From Colletes latitarsis (Eukaryota > Arthropoda > Insecta > Hymenoptera > Colletidae), in NCBI RefSeq assembly GCF_051014445.1, contig NW_027488368.1, forward strand, positions 4,278,001 to 4,342,000: 64,000 nucleotides of DNA, read 5' to 3'. Under the pieces are notes generated by a model, which saw only the letters and a list, made by a program, of their open reading frames with translations, was not told the DNA's origin and did not search any database. The translations under genes and the position numbers were made by a program. Shown here one piece after another: positions 49,106-61,640 of the stretch (the first letter of the stretch is position 1; each line of letters begins with the position of its first letter).

Positions 49106-52100
49106 GGTACCACACTGAAACAGTCGATTAAACCTGGTTTCGATCAATATTTTAGAGGATAACGCAAGTTAAGTCTGGGATAGGTCGGGGATTTGCCCTC
49201 ATGAGACTCATACTTTCACACACTTCACATACTCGTTGAACAGATCCTGAGTTTTTTCTGGTTTGGATCACGTAGTAATGTGGAACCACACCGAAACAAT
49301 CAATTAAACCTGGTCTTGATAAATATTATAGAGGATAACGCATGTTAGGTCTGGGTTAGGTCTAGGATTTGCCCTCATCAGGCTCATACTTTCGCATGTT
49401 TCTCATACTTCATGGCTAGATCCTGGGCTGTTTCTGGATTGTATCACGTAGTAATGTGGTACCACGCTGAAGCAGTCAATTAAACCTGGTTTCAATCAAT
49501 ATTTTAGAGGATAACACATGTTAGGCCTAGGTTAGGTCTGAGATTTTCACTCATCAGACTCATACTTTCGCATTCTTCACATACTTGTTGAACGGATCCT
49601 GGGTTTTTTCTGGTTTGGATCACGTAGTAATGTGGGACCACACTGAAACAGTACATTAAACCTGGTTTCGCTCAATATTTTAGAGGATAACGCATGTTAG
49701 GTCTAGGTTAGGTCTGGGATTTGCTCTCATCAGGCTCATTCTTTCGCATATTTCTCATACTTGTTGAACAGATCATGGGTTTTTTCTGGTTTGGGTCACG
49801 TAGTAGTGTGATACCACACTGAAACAGTCGATTAAAGCTGGTTTCGATCAATATTTTAGAGGATAACGCATGTTAGGTCTAGGTTAGCCCTGGGATTTTC
49901 ACTCATCAGACTCATATTTTCGCATTCTTCACATACTTGTTGAACTGATCCTGGGTTTTTTCTGGTTTGGATCACGTAGTAATGTGGTACCACACTGAAA
50001 CAGTCGATTAAACCTGGTTTCGATCAATATTTTAGAGGATAACGCAAGTTAAGTCTGGGATTGGTCTGGGATTTGACCTCATCAGACTCATACTTTCGCA
50101 CACTTCACATACTCGTTGAACAGATCCTGGGTTATTTTCTGGTTTGGATCACATGGTAATGTGGTACCACACTGAAACAGTCGATTAAACCTGGTTTCGA
50201 TCAATATTTTTGAGGATAACGCATGTTAGGTCTAGATTAGGCCTGGGATTTTCACTCATCAGACTCATACTTTCGCATTCTTCACATACTTGTTGAACGG
50301 ATCCTGGGTTTTTTCTGGTTTGGTTCACGTAGTAATGTGGTACCACACTGAAACATTCAATTAAACCTGGTCTTGATAAATATTTTAGAGGATAACGCAT
50401 GTTAGGTTTGGGTTAGGTCTAGGATTTGCCCTCATCAGGCTCATACTTTCGCATATTTCTCATACTTCATGGCTAGATCCTGGGCTGTTTCTGGATTGTA
50501 TCACGTAGTAATGTGGTACCACGCTGAAACAGTCGATTAAACCTGGTTTCGATCAATATTTTAGAGGATAACGCATGCTAGGTCTAGGTTAGGCCTGGGA
50601 TTTTCACTCATCAGACTCATACTTTCGCATTCTTCACATACTTGTTGAACGGATCCTGGGTTTTTTCTGGTTTGGATCACGTAGTAATGTGGGACCACAC
50701 TGAAACAGTCAATTAAACCTGGTTGCGATCAATATTTTAGAGAATAACGCATGTTAGGTCTAGGTTAGGTCTGGGATTTGCTCTCATCAGGCTCATACTT
50801 TCGCACACTTCACATACTCGTTTGGCAGATCCTGGGTTATTTTCTGGATTGGATCACGTAGTAATTTAAGTACTACACTGAAACAATCAATTAAACCTGG
50901 TTTCCATCAATATCTTAGAGGACAACGCAAGTTAGGTCTGGGATAGGTCTGGGATTTGCCCTCATCAGGCTCATGCTTTCCGCGTTTTTCACATACTTGT
51001 TGAACAGATCCTGGGTTATTTTCTGGTTTGGATCACATAGTAATGTGGTACCACACTGAAACAGTCGATTAAACCTGGTTTCGATCAATATTTTTGAGGA
51101 TAACGCATGTTAGGTCTAGGTTAGGCCTGGGATTTTCACTCATCAGACTCATACTTTCGCATTCTTCACATACTTGTTGAACTGATCCTGGGTTTTTTCT
51201 GGTTTGGATCACATAGTAATGTGGTACCACACTGAAACAGTCGATTAAACCTGGTTTCGATCAATATTTTTGAGGATGACGCATGTTATGTCTTGGTTAG
51301 GTCTGGGATTTTCACTCATCAGACTCATACTTTCGCATTCTTCACATACTTGTTGAACGGATCATGGGTTTTTTCTGGTTTGGATCACGTAGTAATGTGG
51401 GACCACACTGAAACAATCAATTAAACCTGGTCTTGATAAATATTTTAGAGGATAACGCATGTTAGGTCTGGGATAGGTCGGGGATTTGCCCTCATGAGAC
51501 TCATACTTTCACACACTTCACATACTCGTTGAACAGATCCTGGGTTTTTTCTGGTTTGGATCACGTAGTAATGTGGGACCACACTGAAACAGTTCATTAA
51601 ACCTGGTTTCGCTCAATATTTTAGAGGATAACGCATGTTAGGTCTAGGTTAGGTCTGGGACTTGCTCTCATCAGGCTCATTCTTTCGCATATTTCTCATA
51701 CTTGATGGCTAGATCCTGGGCTTTTTCTGGATTGCATCACGTAGTAATGTAGTACCACACTGAAACAGTCAATGAAACCTGGTTTTCATCAATATTTTAG
51801 AGTACAACGCAAGTTAGGTCTAGGTAAGGCCTGAGATTTTCACTGATCAGACTCATACTTTCGCATTCTTCACATACTTGTTGAACGGATCCTGGGTTTT
51901 TTCTGGATTGCATCACGTAGTAATGAAGTACAACACTGAAACAGTCAATTAAACCAGGCTTCCATCAATATCTTAGAGGACAACGCAAGTTAGGTCTAGG
52001 TTATGTCTGGGATTTGCTCTCATCAGGCTCATACTTTCGCATTCTTCACATACTTGTTGAACGGATCCTGGGTTCTTACTGGTTTGGATCACGTAGTAAT

Positions 52101-52206
52101 GTGGTACCACACTGAAACATCCAATTAAACCTGGTCTTGATAAATATTTTAGAGGATAACGCATGTTAGGTCTGGGTTAGGTCTAGGATTTGCCCTCATC
52201 AGGCTC
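49106..52206. repeat. Most recent long duplication, second copy
   Basis: Second copy of 44,700-47,800. Private changes here are CATGTTTC at 49,398, AGTACATT at 49,653, CATGCTTTCC at 50,975 and GGGACTTGC at 51,661. Homology ends within the monomer at about 52,206, where GCTCATA becomes GCTCATT and an F-type follows. Confidence 0.88.
50858..50876. repeat. Replacement hairpin GTAGTA / TACTAC, duplicate copy
   Basis: Identical to 46,452-46,470, carried along by the 4,406-bp-offset duplication. Confidence 0.85.
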
Positions 52207-54709
52207 ATTCTTTCGCATATTTCTCATACTTGATGGCTAGATCCTGGGCTTTTTCTGGATTGCACAACGTAGTAATGAAGTACAACACTGAAACAGTCAA
52301 TTAAACCTGGTTTCGATCAATATTTTAGAGAATAATTCATGTTAGGTCTAGGTTAGGTCAGGGATTTGCTCTCATCAGGCTCATTCTTTCGCATATTTCT
52401 CATACTTGATGGCTAGATCCTGGGCTGTTTCTGGATTGTATCACGTAGTAATGTGGTACCACACTGAAACAGTCAATTAAACCTGCTTTTGATCAATATT
52501 TTAGAGAATAATTCATGTTAGGTCTAGCTTAGGTCAGGGATTTGCTCTCATCAGGCTCATTCTTTCGCATATTTCTCATACTTGATGGCTAGATCCTGGG
52601 CTTTTTCAGGATTGCATCACGTAGTAATGAAGTACAACACTGAAACAGTCAACTAAACCTGGTTTCGATCAATATTTTAGAGTATAATTCATGTTAGGTC
52701 TAGGTTAGGTCTGGGATTTGCTCTCATCAGGCTCATTCTTTCGCATATTTCTCATACTTGATGGCTAGATCCTGGGCTTTTTCTGGATTGCATCACGTAG
52801 TAATGTGGTACCACACTGAAACATTCAATTAAACCTGGTCTTGATAAATATTTTAGAGGATAACGCATGTTAGGTGTGGGTTAGGTCTAGGATTTGCCCT
52901 CATCAGGCTCATTCTTTCGCATATTTCTCATACTTGATGGCTAGATCCTGGGCTTTTTCTGGATTGCATCACGTAGTAATGAAGTAGAACACTGAAACAG
53001 TCAATTAAACCTGGTTTCCATCAATATTTTAGAGGACAACGCATGTTAGGTCTAGGTTAGGTCTAGGATTTGCCCTCATCAGGCTCATTCTTTCGCATAT
53101 TTCTCAAACTTGATGGCTAGATCCTGGGCTTTTTCTGGATTGTATCTCGTAGTAATGTGGTACCACGCCGAAACAGACGATTAAACCTGGTTTCGATCAA
53201 TATTTTAGAGGATAACGCAAGTTAAGTCTGGGATTGGTCTGGGATTTGACCTCATCAGACTCATACTTTCGCGTTTTTCACATACTTGTTGAACAGATCC
53301 TGGGTTTTTTCTGGTTTGGATCACGTAGTAGTGTGGTACCACACTGAAACAGTCCATTATACCTGGTTTGGATCAATATTTTAGAGGATAACGCATGTTA
53401 GGTCTAGGCTAGGTCTTGGATTTTCACTCATCAGACTCATACTTTCGCATTTTTCACATACTTGTTGAACGGATCCTGGGTTCTTACTGGTTTGGATCAC
53501 GTAGTAATGTGGAACCACACTGAACCATTCAATTAAACCTGGTCTTGATAAATATTTTAGAGGATAACGCATGTTAGGTCTGGGTTAGGTCTAGGATTTG
53601 CCCTCATCAGGCTCATTCTTTCGCATATTTCTCATACTTGATGGCTAGATCCTGGGCTTTTTCTGGATTGCATCACGTAGTAATGAAGTACAACACTGAA
53701 ACAGTCAATTAAACCTGGTTTCGATAAATATTTTAGAGGATAACGCATGTTAGGTCTAGGCTAGGTCTTGGATTTTCACTCATCAGACTCATACTTTCGC
53801 GTTTTTCACATACTTGTTGAACAGATCCTGGGTTTTTTCTGGTTTGGATCACGTAGTAATGAAGTACAACACTGAAACAGTCAATTAAACCAGGCTTCCA
53901 TCAATATCTTAGAGGACAACGCAAGTTAGGTCTAGGTTATGTCTGGGATTTGCTCTCATCAGGCTCATACTTTCGCATTCTTCACATACTTGTTGAACGG
54001 ATCCTGGGTTCTTACTGGTTTGGATCACGTAGTAATGTGGAACCACACTGAACCATTCAATTAAACCTGGTCTTGATAAATATTTTAGAGGATAACGCAT
54101 GTTAGGTCTGGGTTAGGTCTAGGATTTGCCCTCATCAGGCTCATTCTTTCGCATATTTCTCATACTTGATGGCTAGATCCTGGGCTTTTTCTGGATTGCA
54201 TCACGTAGTAATGAAGTACAACACTGAAACAGTCAATTAAACCTGGTTTCGATAAATATTTTAGAGGATAACGCATGTTAGGTCTGGGTTAGGTCTAGGA
54301 TTTGCCCTCATCAGGCTCGTACTTTCGCATATTTCTCATACTTCATGGCTAGATCCTGGGCTGTTTCTGGATTGTATCACGTAGTAATGTGGTACCACGC
54401 TGAAACAGTCAATTAAACCTGGTCTTGATAAATATTTTAGAGGATAACGCATGTTAGGTTTGAGTTAGGTCTAGGATTTGCCCTCACCAGGCTCATACTT
54501 TCGCACACTCACATACTCCTTGAACAGATCCTGGGTAATTTTCTGGTTTGGATCACATAGTAATGTGGTACCACACTGAAACAGTCGATTAAACCAGGTT
54601 TGGATCAATACTTTAGAGGATAACGCATGTTAGGTCTAGGTTAGGTCTGGGATTTACTCTCATCAGGCTCATACTTTCGCATATTACTCATACTTGATGG
54701 CTAGATCCT
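52207..54709. repeat. F-rich satellite block with a 528-bp trimer duplication
   Basis: Several class F or F-like monomers follow each other near 52,200-53,150. Positions 53,441-53,756 repeat at 53,969-54,284 (offset 528, three monomers), sharing GGTTCTTACTGG, GTGGAACCACAC, CTGAACCATTC and GGTTTCGATAAATATT. The monomer at about 54,440-54,625 has a 1-bp deletion (CGCACACTCAC) shared with 57,083-57,268 at offset 2,643. Confidence 0.78.
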
Positions 54710-55905
54710 GGGCTTTTTCTGGATTGGATCACGTAGTAATGTGGGACCACACTGAAACAATCAATTAAACCTGGTCTCGATAAATATTTTAGAGGATAAC
54801 GCATGTTAGGTTTGAGTTAGGTCTGGGATTTGCCCTCATCAGGCTCATACTTTCGCACACTTCACATACTCGTTGAACAGATCCTGGGTTATTTTCTGGT
54901 TTGGATCACATAGTAATGTGGTACCACAATGAAACAGTCGATTAAACCAGGCTTCGATCAATATTTTTGAGGATAACGCATGTTAGGTCTTGGTTAGGCC
55001 TGGGATTTTCACTCATCAGACTCATACTTTCGCATTCTTCACATACTTGTTGAACGGATCCTGGGTTTTTTCTGGTCTGGATCACGTAGTAATGTGGGAC
55101 CACACTGAAACAGTCAATTAAACCTGGTTTCGATCAATATTTTAGAGAACAATTCATGTTAGGTCTAGGTTAGGTCTGGGATTTGCTCTCATCAGGCTCA
55201 TTCTTTCGCATATTTCTCGTACTAGATGGCTAGATCCTGGACTTTTTCTGGATTGGATCACGTAGTAATGTGGGACCACACTGAAACAATCAATTAAACC
55301 TGGTCTCGATAAATATTTTAGAGGATAACGCATGTTAGGTTTGAGTTAGGTCTGGGATTTGCCCTCATCAGGCTCATACTTTCGCACACTTCACATACTC
55401 GTTGAACAGATCCTGGGTTATTTTCTGGTTTGGATCACATAGTAATGTGGTACCACACTGAAACAGTCGATTAAACCAGGGTTCGATCAATATTTTTGAG
55501 GATAACGCATGTTAGGTCTTGGTTAGGCCTGGGATTTTCACTCATCAGACTCATACTTTCGCATTCTTCACATACTTGTTGAACGGATCCTGGGTTTTTT
55601 CTGGTCTGGATCACGTAGTAATGTGGGACCACACTGAAACAGTCAATTAAACCTGGTTTCGATCAATATTTTAGAGAACAATTCATGTTAGGTCTAGGTT
55701 AGGTCTGGGATTTGCTCTCATCAGGCTCATTCTTTCGCATATTTCTCGTACTAGATGGCTAGATCCTGGACTTTTTCTGGATTGGATCACGTAGTAATGT
55801 GGGACCACACTGAAACAATCAATTAAACCTGGTCTTGATAAATATTTTAGAGGATAACGCATGTTAGGTTTGAGTTAGGTCTGGGATTTGCCCTCATCAG
55901 GCTCA
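54710..55905. repeat. Trimeric higher-order repeat, 529-bp period, about 2.2 copies
   Basis: Units begin near 54,710, 55,239 and 55,768. Each trimer is 176+176+177 bp. Shared marks are TTAGGTTTGAGTTAGG (54,807, 55,336 and 55,865), GGTCTGGATCACG and GAACAATTCATG; CTCGTACTAGATGG is shared by the last two. Homology ends near 55,905, where CTCATACTTTCGCAC becomes CTCACATTTTCGGG. Confidence 0.83.
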
Positions 55906-58700
55906 CATTTTCGGGTTTTTCACATACTTGTTGAACAGATCCTGGGTTTTTTCTGGTTTGGATCACGTAGTAATGTGGTACCACACTGAAACATTCAATT
56001 AAACCTGGTCTTGATAAATATTTTAGAGAATAACGCATGTTAGGTCTGGGTTAGGTCTAGGATTTGCCCTCATCAGGCTCATACTTTCGCATATTTGTAA
56101 TACTTCATGGCTAGATCCTGGGCTATTTCTGGATTGGATCACGTAGTAAAGTGGTACCACACTGAAACATTCAATTAAACCTGGTCTTGATAAATATTTT
56201 AGACAACAACGCATGTTAGGTCTCGGGTTAGGTCTAGGATTTGCCCTCATCGGGCTCATACTTTCGCATATTTCTAATACTTCATGGCTAGATCCTGGGC
56301 TATTTCTGGATTGGATCACGTAGTAAAGTGGTACCACACTGAAACACTCAATGAAACCTGGTCTGGATAAATATTTTAGAGGATAACGCATGTTAGGTCA
56401 AGGTTAGGTCTAAGATTTACCCTCAGCAGGCTCACATTTTCGGGTTTTTCACATACTTGTTGAACAGATCCTGGGTTTTTTCTGGTTTGGATCACGTAGT
56501 AATGTGGTACCGCACTGAAACATTCTATTAAACCTGGTCTTGATAAATATTTTAGAGGATTTCGCATGTTAGGTCTGGGTTACGTCTATGATTTGCCCAC
56601 ATCAGTGTCATACTTTCGCAGTTTTAACATGCATGTTGACCTGATCGAGTGTTTTCTTTGCTTTGGATCACGTAGTAAAGTGGTACCACACTAAAACAGT
56701 CAATTAAACCTGGTTTCGATCAATATTTTAGAGGATAACGAATGTTAGGTCTAGGTTAGGCCTGGGATTTTCACTCATCAGACTCATACTTTCGCATTCT
56801 TCACATACTTGTTGAACGGATCCTGGGTTTCTTCTGGTTTGGATCACGTAGTAATGTGGGACCACACTGAAACAGTCAATTAAACCTGGTTTGGATCAAT
56901 ATTTTAGAGAATAATTCATGTTAGGTCTAGGTTAGGTCTGGGATTTACTCTCATCAGGCTCATACTTTCGCATATTTCTAATACTTCATGGCTAGATCCT
57001 GGGCTATTTCTGGATTGGATCACGTAGTAAAGTGGTACCACACTGAAACACTCAATGAAACCTGGTCTGGATAAATATTTTAGAGGATAACGCATGTTAG
57101 GTTTGAGTTAGGTCTAGGATTTGCCCTCACCAGGCTCATACTTTCGCACACTCACATACTCCTTGAACAGATCCTGGGTAATTTTCTGGTTTGGATCACA
57201 TAGTAATGTGGTACCACACTGAAACAGTCGATTAAACCAGGTTTGGATCAATACTTTAGAGGATAACGCATGTTAGGTTTGAGTTAGGTCTAGGATTTGC
57301 CCTCATCGGGCTCATACTTTCGCATATTTCTAATACTTCATGGCTAGATCCTGGGCTATTTCTGGATTGGATCACGTAGTAAAGTAGTACCACACTGAAA
57401 CACTCAATGAAACCTGGTCTGGATAAATATTTTAGAGGATAACGCATGTTAGGTCAAGGTTAGGTCTAAGATTTACCCTCAGCAGGCTCACATTTTCGGG
57501 TTTTTCACATACTTGTTGAACAGATCCTGGGTTTTTTCTGGTTTGGATCACGTAGTAATGTGGGACCACACTGAAACAGTCAATTAAACCTGGTTTGGAT
57601 CAATATTTTAGAGAATAATTCATGTTAGGTCTAGGTTAGGTCTGGGATTTACTCTCATCAGGCTCATACTATCGCATATTACTCATACTTGATGGCTAGA
57701 TCCTGGGCTTTTTCTGGATTGGATCACGTAGTAATGTGGTACCACGCTGAAACAGTCAATTAAACCTAGTTTCGATCAATACTTTAGAGGATAACGCATG
57801 TTAGGTCTAGGTTAGGTCTGGGATTTGCTGTCATCAGGCTCATTCTTTCGCATATTTCTCATACTTGATGGCTAGATCCTGGGCTTTGTCTAGATTGCAT
57901 CACGTAGTAATGTGGTACCACACTGAAACATTCAATTAAACCTGGTCTTGATAAATATTTTAGAGGATAGCGCATGTTAGGTCTGGGTTAGGTCAAGGAT
58001 TTGCTCTCGTCAGGCTCATACTTTCGCATATTTCTCATACTTCATGGCTAGATCCCGGGCTATTTCTGGATTGGACCACGTAGTAATGAAGTACAACACT
58101 GAAACAGTCCATTAAACCTGGTTTGGATTAATATTTTAGAGGATAACGCATGTTAGGTCTAGGTTAGGTCTAAGATTTGCCCTGAGCAGGCTCACATTTT
58201 CGGGTTTTTCACATACTTGTTGAACAGATCCTGGGTTTTTTCTGGATTGGATCACGTAGTAATGTGGTACCACACTGAAACATTCAATTAAACCTGGTCT
58301 TGGTAAATATTTTAGAGGATAACGCATGTTAGGTCTGGGTTACGTCTGTGATTTGCCCACATCAGGGTCATACTTTCGCAGTTTTAACATACTTGTTGAA
58401 CGGATCATGGGTTTTTTCTGGTTTGGATCACGTAGTAATGTGGGACCACACTGAAACAATCAATTAAACCTGGTCTTGATAAATATTTTAGAGGATAACG
58501 CATGTTAGGTCTGGGAACGGTCGGGGATTTGCCCTCGTCAGACTCATACTTTCGCACACTTCACATACTCGTTGAACAGATCCTGGGTTTTTTCTGGTTT
58601 GGATCACGTAGTAATGAGGAACCGCACCGAAACAATCAATTAAACCTGGTCTTGATAAATATTTTAGAGGATAACGCATGCTAGGTCTAGGTTAGGCCTG
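55906..58700. repeat. Mixed satellite block with TTTTCGGG and CTAATACTTC variants
   Basis: Variants restricted to this area are CTCACATTTTCGGG (55,900; 56,430; 57,487; 58,190), TTCTAATACTTCATGG (56,270; 56,976; 57,328) and CACTCAATGAAACC. A 1-bp insertion near 56,224 (GTCTCGGG) makes one monomer 177 bp, so a minus-strand open frame runs through two monomers for 122 codons (56,023-56,391). I regard that frame as a by-product. Confidence 0.75.
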
Positions 58701-61640
58701 GGATTTTCACTCATCAGACTCATACTTTCGCATTCTTCACATACTTGTTGAACGGATCCTGGGTTTTTTCTGGATTGTATCACGTAGTAATGTGGTACCA
58801 CGCTGAAGCAGTCAATTAAACCTGGTTTCGATCAATATTTTAGAGGATAACGCAAGTTAGGTCTGGCATAGGTCTGGGATTTGACCTCATCAGACTCATA
58901 CTTTCGCGCACTTCACATACTCGTTGAACAGATCCTGGGTTATTTTCTGGTTTGGATCACATAGTAATGTGGTACCACACTGAAACAGTCGATTAAACCA
59001 GGTTTCGATCAATATTTTAGAGAATAATTCATGTTAGGTCTAGGTTAGGTCTGGGATTTGCTCTCATCAGGCTCATTCTTTCGCATATTTCTCATACATG
59101 TTGAACAGATCCTGGGTTTTTTCTGGTTTGGATCACGTAGTAATGTGGGACCACACTGAAACAATCAATTAAACCTGGTCTTGATAAATATTTTAGAGGA
59201 TAGCGCATGTTAGGTCTGGGTTAGGTCTAGGATTTGCCCTCATCAGGCTCATACTTTCGCATATTTCTCATACTTCATGGCTAGATCCTGGGCTGTTTCT
59301 GGATTGTATCACGTAGTAATGTGGTACCACGCTGAAGCAGTCAATTAAACCTGGTTACAATCAATATTTTAGAGGATAACGCATGTTAGGCCTAGGTTAG
59401 GTCTGGGATTTTCACTCATCAGACTCATACTTTCGCATTCTTCACATACTTGTTGAACGGATCCTGGGTTTTTTCTGGTTTGGATCACGTAGTAATGTGG
59501 GACCACACTGAAACAGTTCATTAAACCTGGTTTCGCTCAATATTTTAGAGGAAAACGCATGTTAGGTCTAGGTTAGGTCTGGGATTTGCTCTCATCAGGC
59601 TCATTCTTTCGCATATTTCTCATACTTGATGGCTAGATCCTGGGCTTTTTCTGGATTGCTTCACGTAGTAATGTAGTACCACACTGAAACAGTCAATGAA
59701 ACCTGGTTTTCATCAATATTTTAGAGTACAACGCAAGTTAGGTCTAGGTAAGGCCTGAGATTTTCACTGATCAGACTCATACTTTCGCATTCTTCTCATA
59801 CTTGTTGAACGGATCCTGGGTTTTTTCTGGTTTGGATCACGTAGTAATGTGGTACCACACTGAAACGGTCAATTAAACCTGGTTTCGATCAATATTTTAG
59901 AGGATAACGCAACTTAGGTCTGGGATAGGTCTGGGATTTGCCCTCATCAGGCTCATACTTTCGCGTTTTTCACATACTTGTTGAACAGATCATGGGTTTT
60001 TTCTGGTTTGGGTCACGTAGTAGTGTGATACCACACTGAAACAGTCGATTAAACCTGGTTTCGATCAATATTTTAGAGGATAACGCATGTTAGGTCTAGG
60101 TTAGCCCTGGGATTCTCACTCATCAGACTCATACTTTCGCATTCTTCACATACTTGTTGAACTGATCCTGGGTTTTTTCTGGTTTGGATCACGTAGTAAT
60201 GTGGTACCACACTGAAACAGTCGATTAAACCTGGTTTCGATCAATATTTTAGAGGATAACGCATGTTAGGTCTAGGTTAGCCCTGGGATTTTCACTCATC
60301 AGACTCATACTTTCGCATTCTTCACATACTTGTTGAACTGATCCTGGGTTTTTTCTGGTTAGGGTCACGTAGTAATGTGGTACCACACTGAAACAGTCGA
60401 TGAAACCTGGTTTCGATCAATATTTTAGAGGATAACACAAGTTAAGTCTGGGAATGGTCTGGGATTTGACCTCATCAGACTCAAACTTTCGCACACTTCA
60501 CATACTCGTTGAACAGATCCTGGGATATTTTCTGGTTTGGATCACATAGTAATGTGGTACCACACTGAAACATTCAATTAAACCTGGTCTTGATAAATAT
60601 TTTAGAGAATAATTCATGTTAGGTCTGGGTTAGGTCTGGGATTTGCCCTCATCAGGCTCATACTTTCGCACATTTCTCATACTTGATGGCTAGATCCTGG
60701 GCTTTTTCTGGATTGCATCACGTAGTAATGTGGGACCACACTGAAACAATCAATTAAACCTGGTTTCGATCAATATTTTAGAGGATAACGCATGCTAGGT
60801 CTAGGTTAGGCCTGGGATTTTCACTCATCAGACTCATACTTTCGCATTCTTCACATACTTGTTGAACGGATCCTAGGTTTTATCTGGTTTGGATCACGTA
60901 GTAATGTGGGAGCACACTGAAACAGTCAATTAAGCCTGGTTTCGATCAATATTTTAGAGAATAATTCATGTTAGGTCTAGGTTAGGTCTGGGATTTGCCC
61001 TCATCAGGCTCATACCTTCGCATATTTCTCATACTTCATGACTAGATCCTGGGCTGTTTCTGGATTGTATCACGTAGTAATGTGGTACCACACTGAAACA
61101 GTCAATTAAACCTGGTTTCGATCAATATTTTAGAGAATAATTCATGTTAGGTCTAGGTTAGGTCTGGGATTTACTCTCATCAGGCTCATTCTTTCGCATA
61201 TTACTCATACTTGATGGCTAGATCCTGGGCTTTTTCTGGATTGGATCACGTAGTAATGTGGGACCACACTGAAACAATCAATTAAACCTGGTCTTTATAA
61301 ATATTTTAGAGGATAGCGCATGTTAGGTCTGGGATAGGTCTGTGATTTGCCCTTATCAGACTCAAACTTTCGCACACTTCACATACTCGTTGAACAGATC
61401 CTGGGATATTTTCTGGTTTGGATCACATAGTAATGTGGCACCACACTGAAACAGTCGATTAAACCAGGTTTCGATCAATACTTTTGATGATAACGCATGT
61501 TAGGTCAGGGTTAGGTCAAGGATTTGCTCTCGTCAGGCTCATACTTTCGCATATTTCTCATACTTCATGGCTAGATCCTGGGCTATTTCTGGATTGGATC
61601 ACGTAGTAATGTGGTACCACACTGAAACATTCAATTAAAT
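58701..61640. repeat. Mixed satellite block with segments related to 45-47 kb and 17-23 kb
   Basis: 59,160-59,800 resembles parts of 44,880-47,490: CTGAAGCAGTC, then a GCCTAGG monomer, then GTAGTACCACAC with CAATGAAACC and GAGTACAACGCAAG. 59,930-60,420 resembles 17,100-17,400 and 23,470-23,940, sharing GTGATACCACAC and two B-type monomers with GAACTGATCC. No non-satellite sequence is seen. Confidence 0.72.

Noticed and set aside
56023..56391. 122-codon open frame as a possible gene
   Set aside because: It is two consecutive monomers joined in frame by a 1-bp insertion, and its two halves repeat each other.
58502..58684. Plus-strand open frames at 13,889-14,071 and 58,502-58,684
   Set aside because: Each is one monomer in which chance substitutions removed the usual stops; other monomers do not keep them open.
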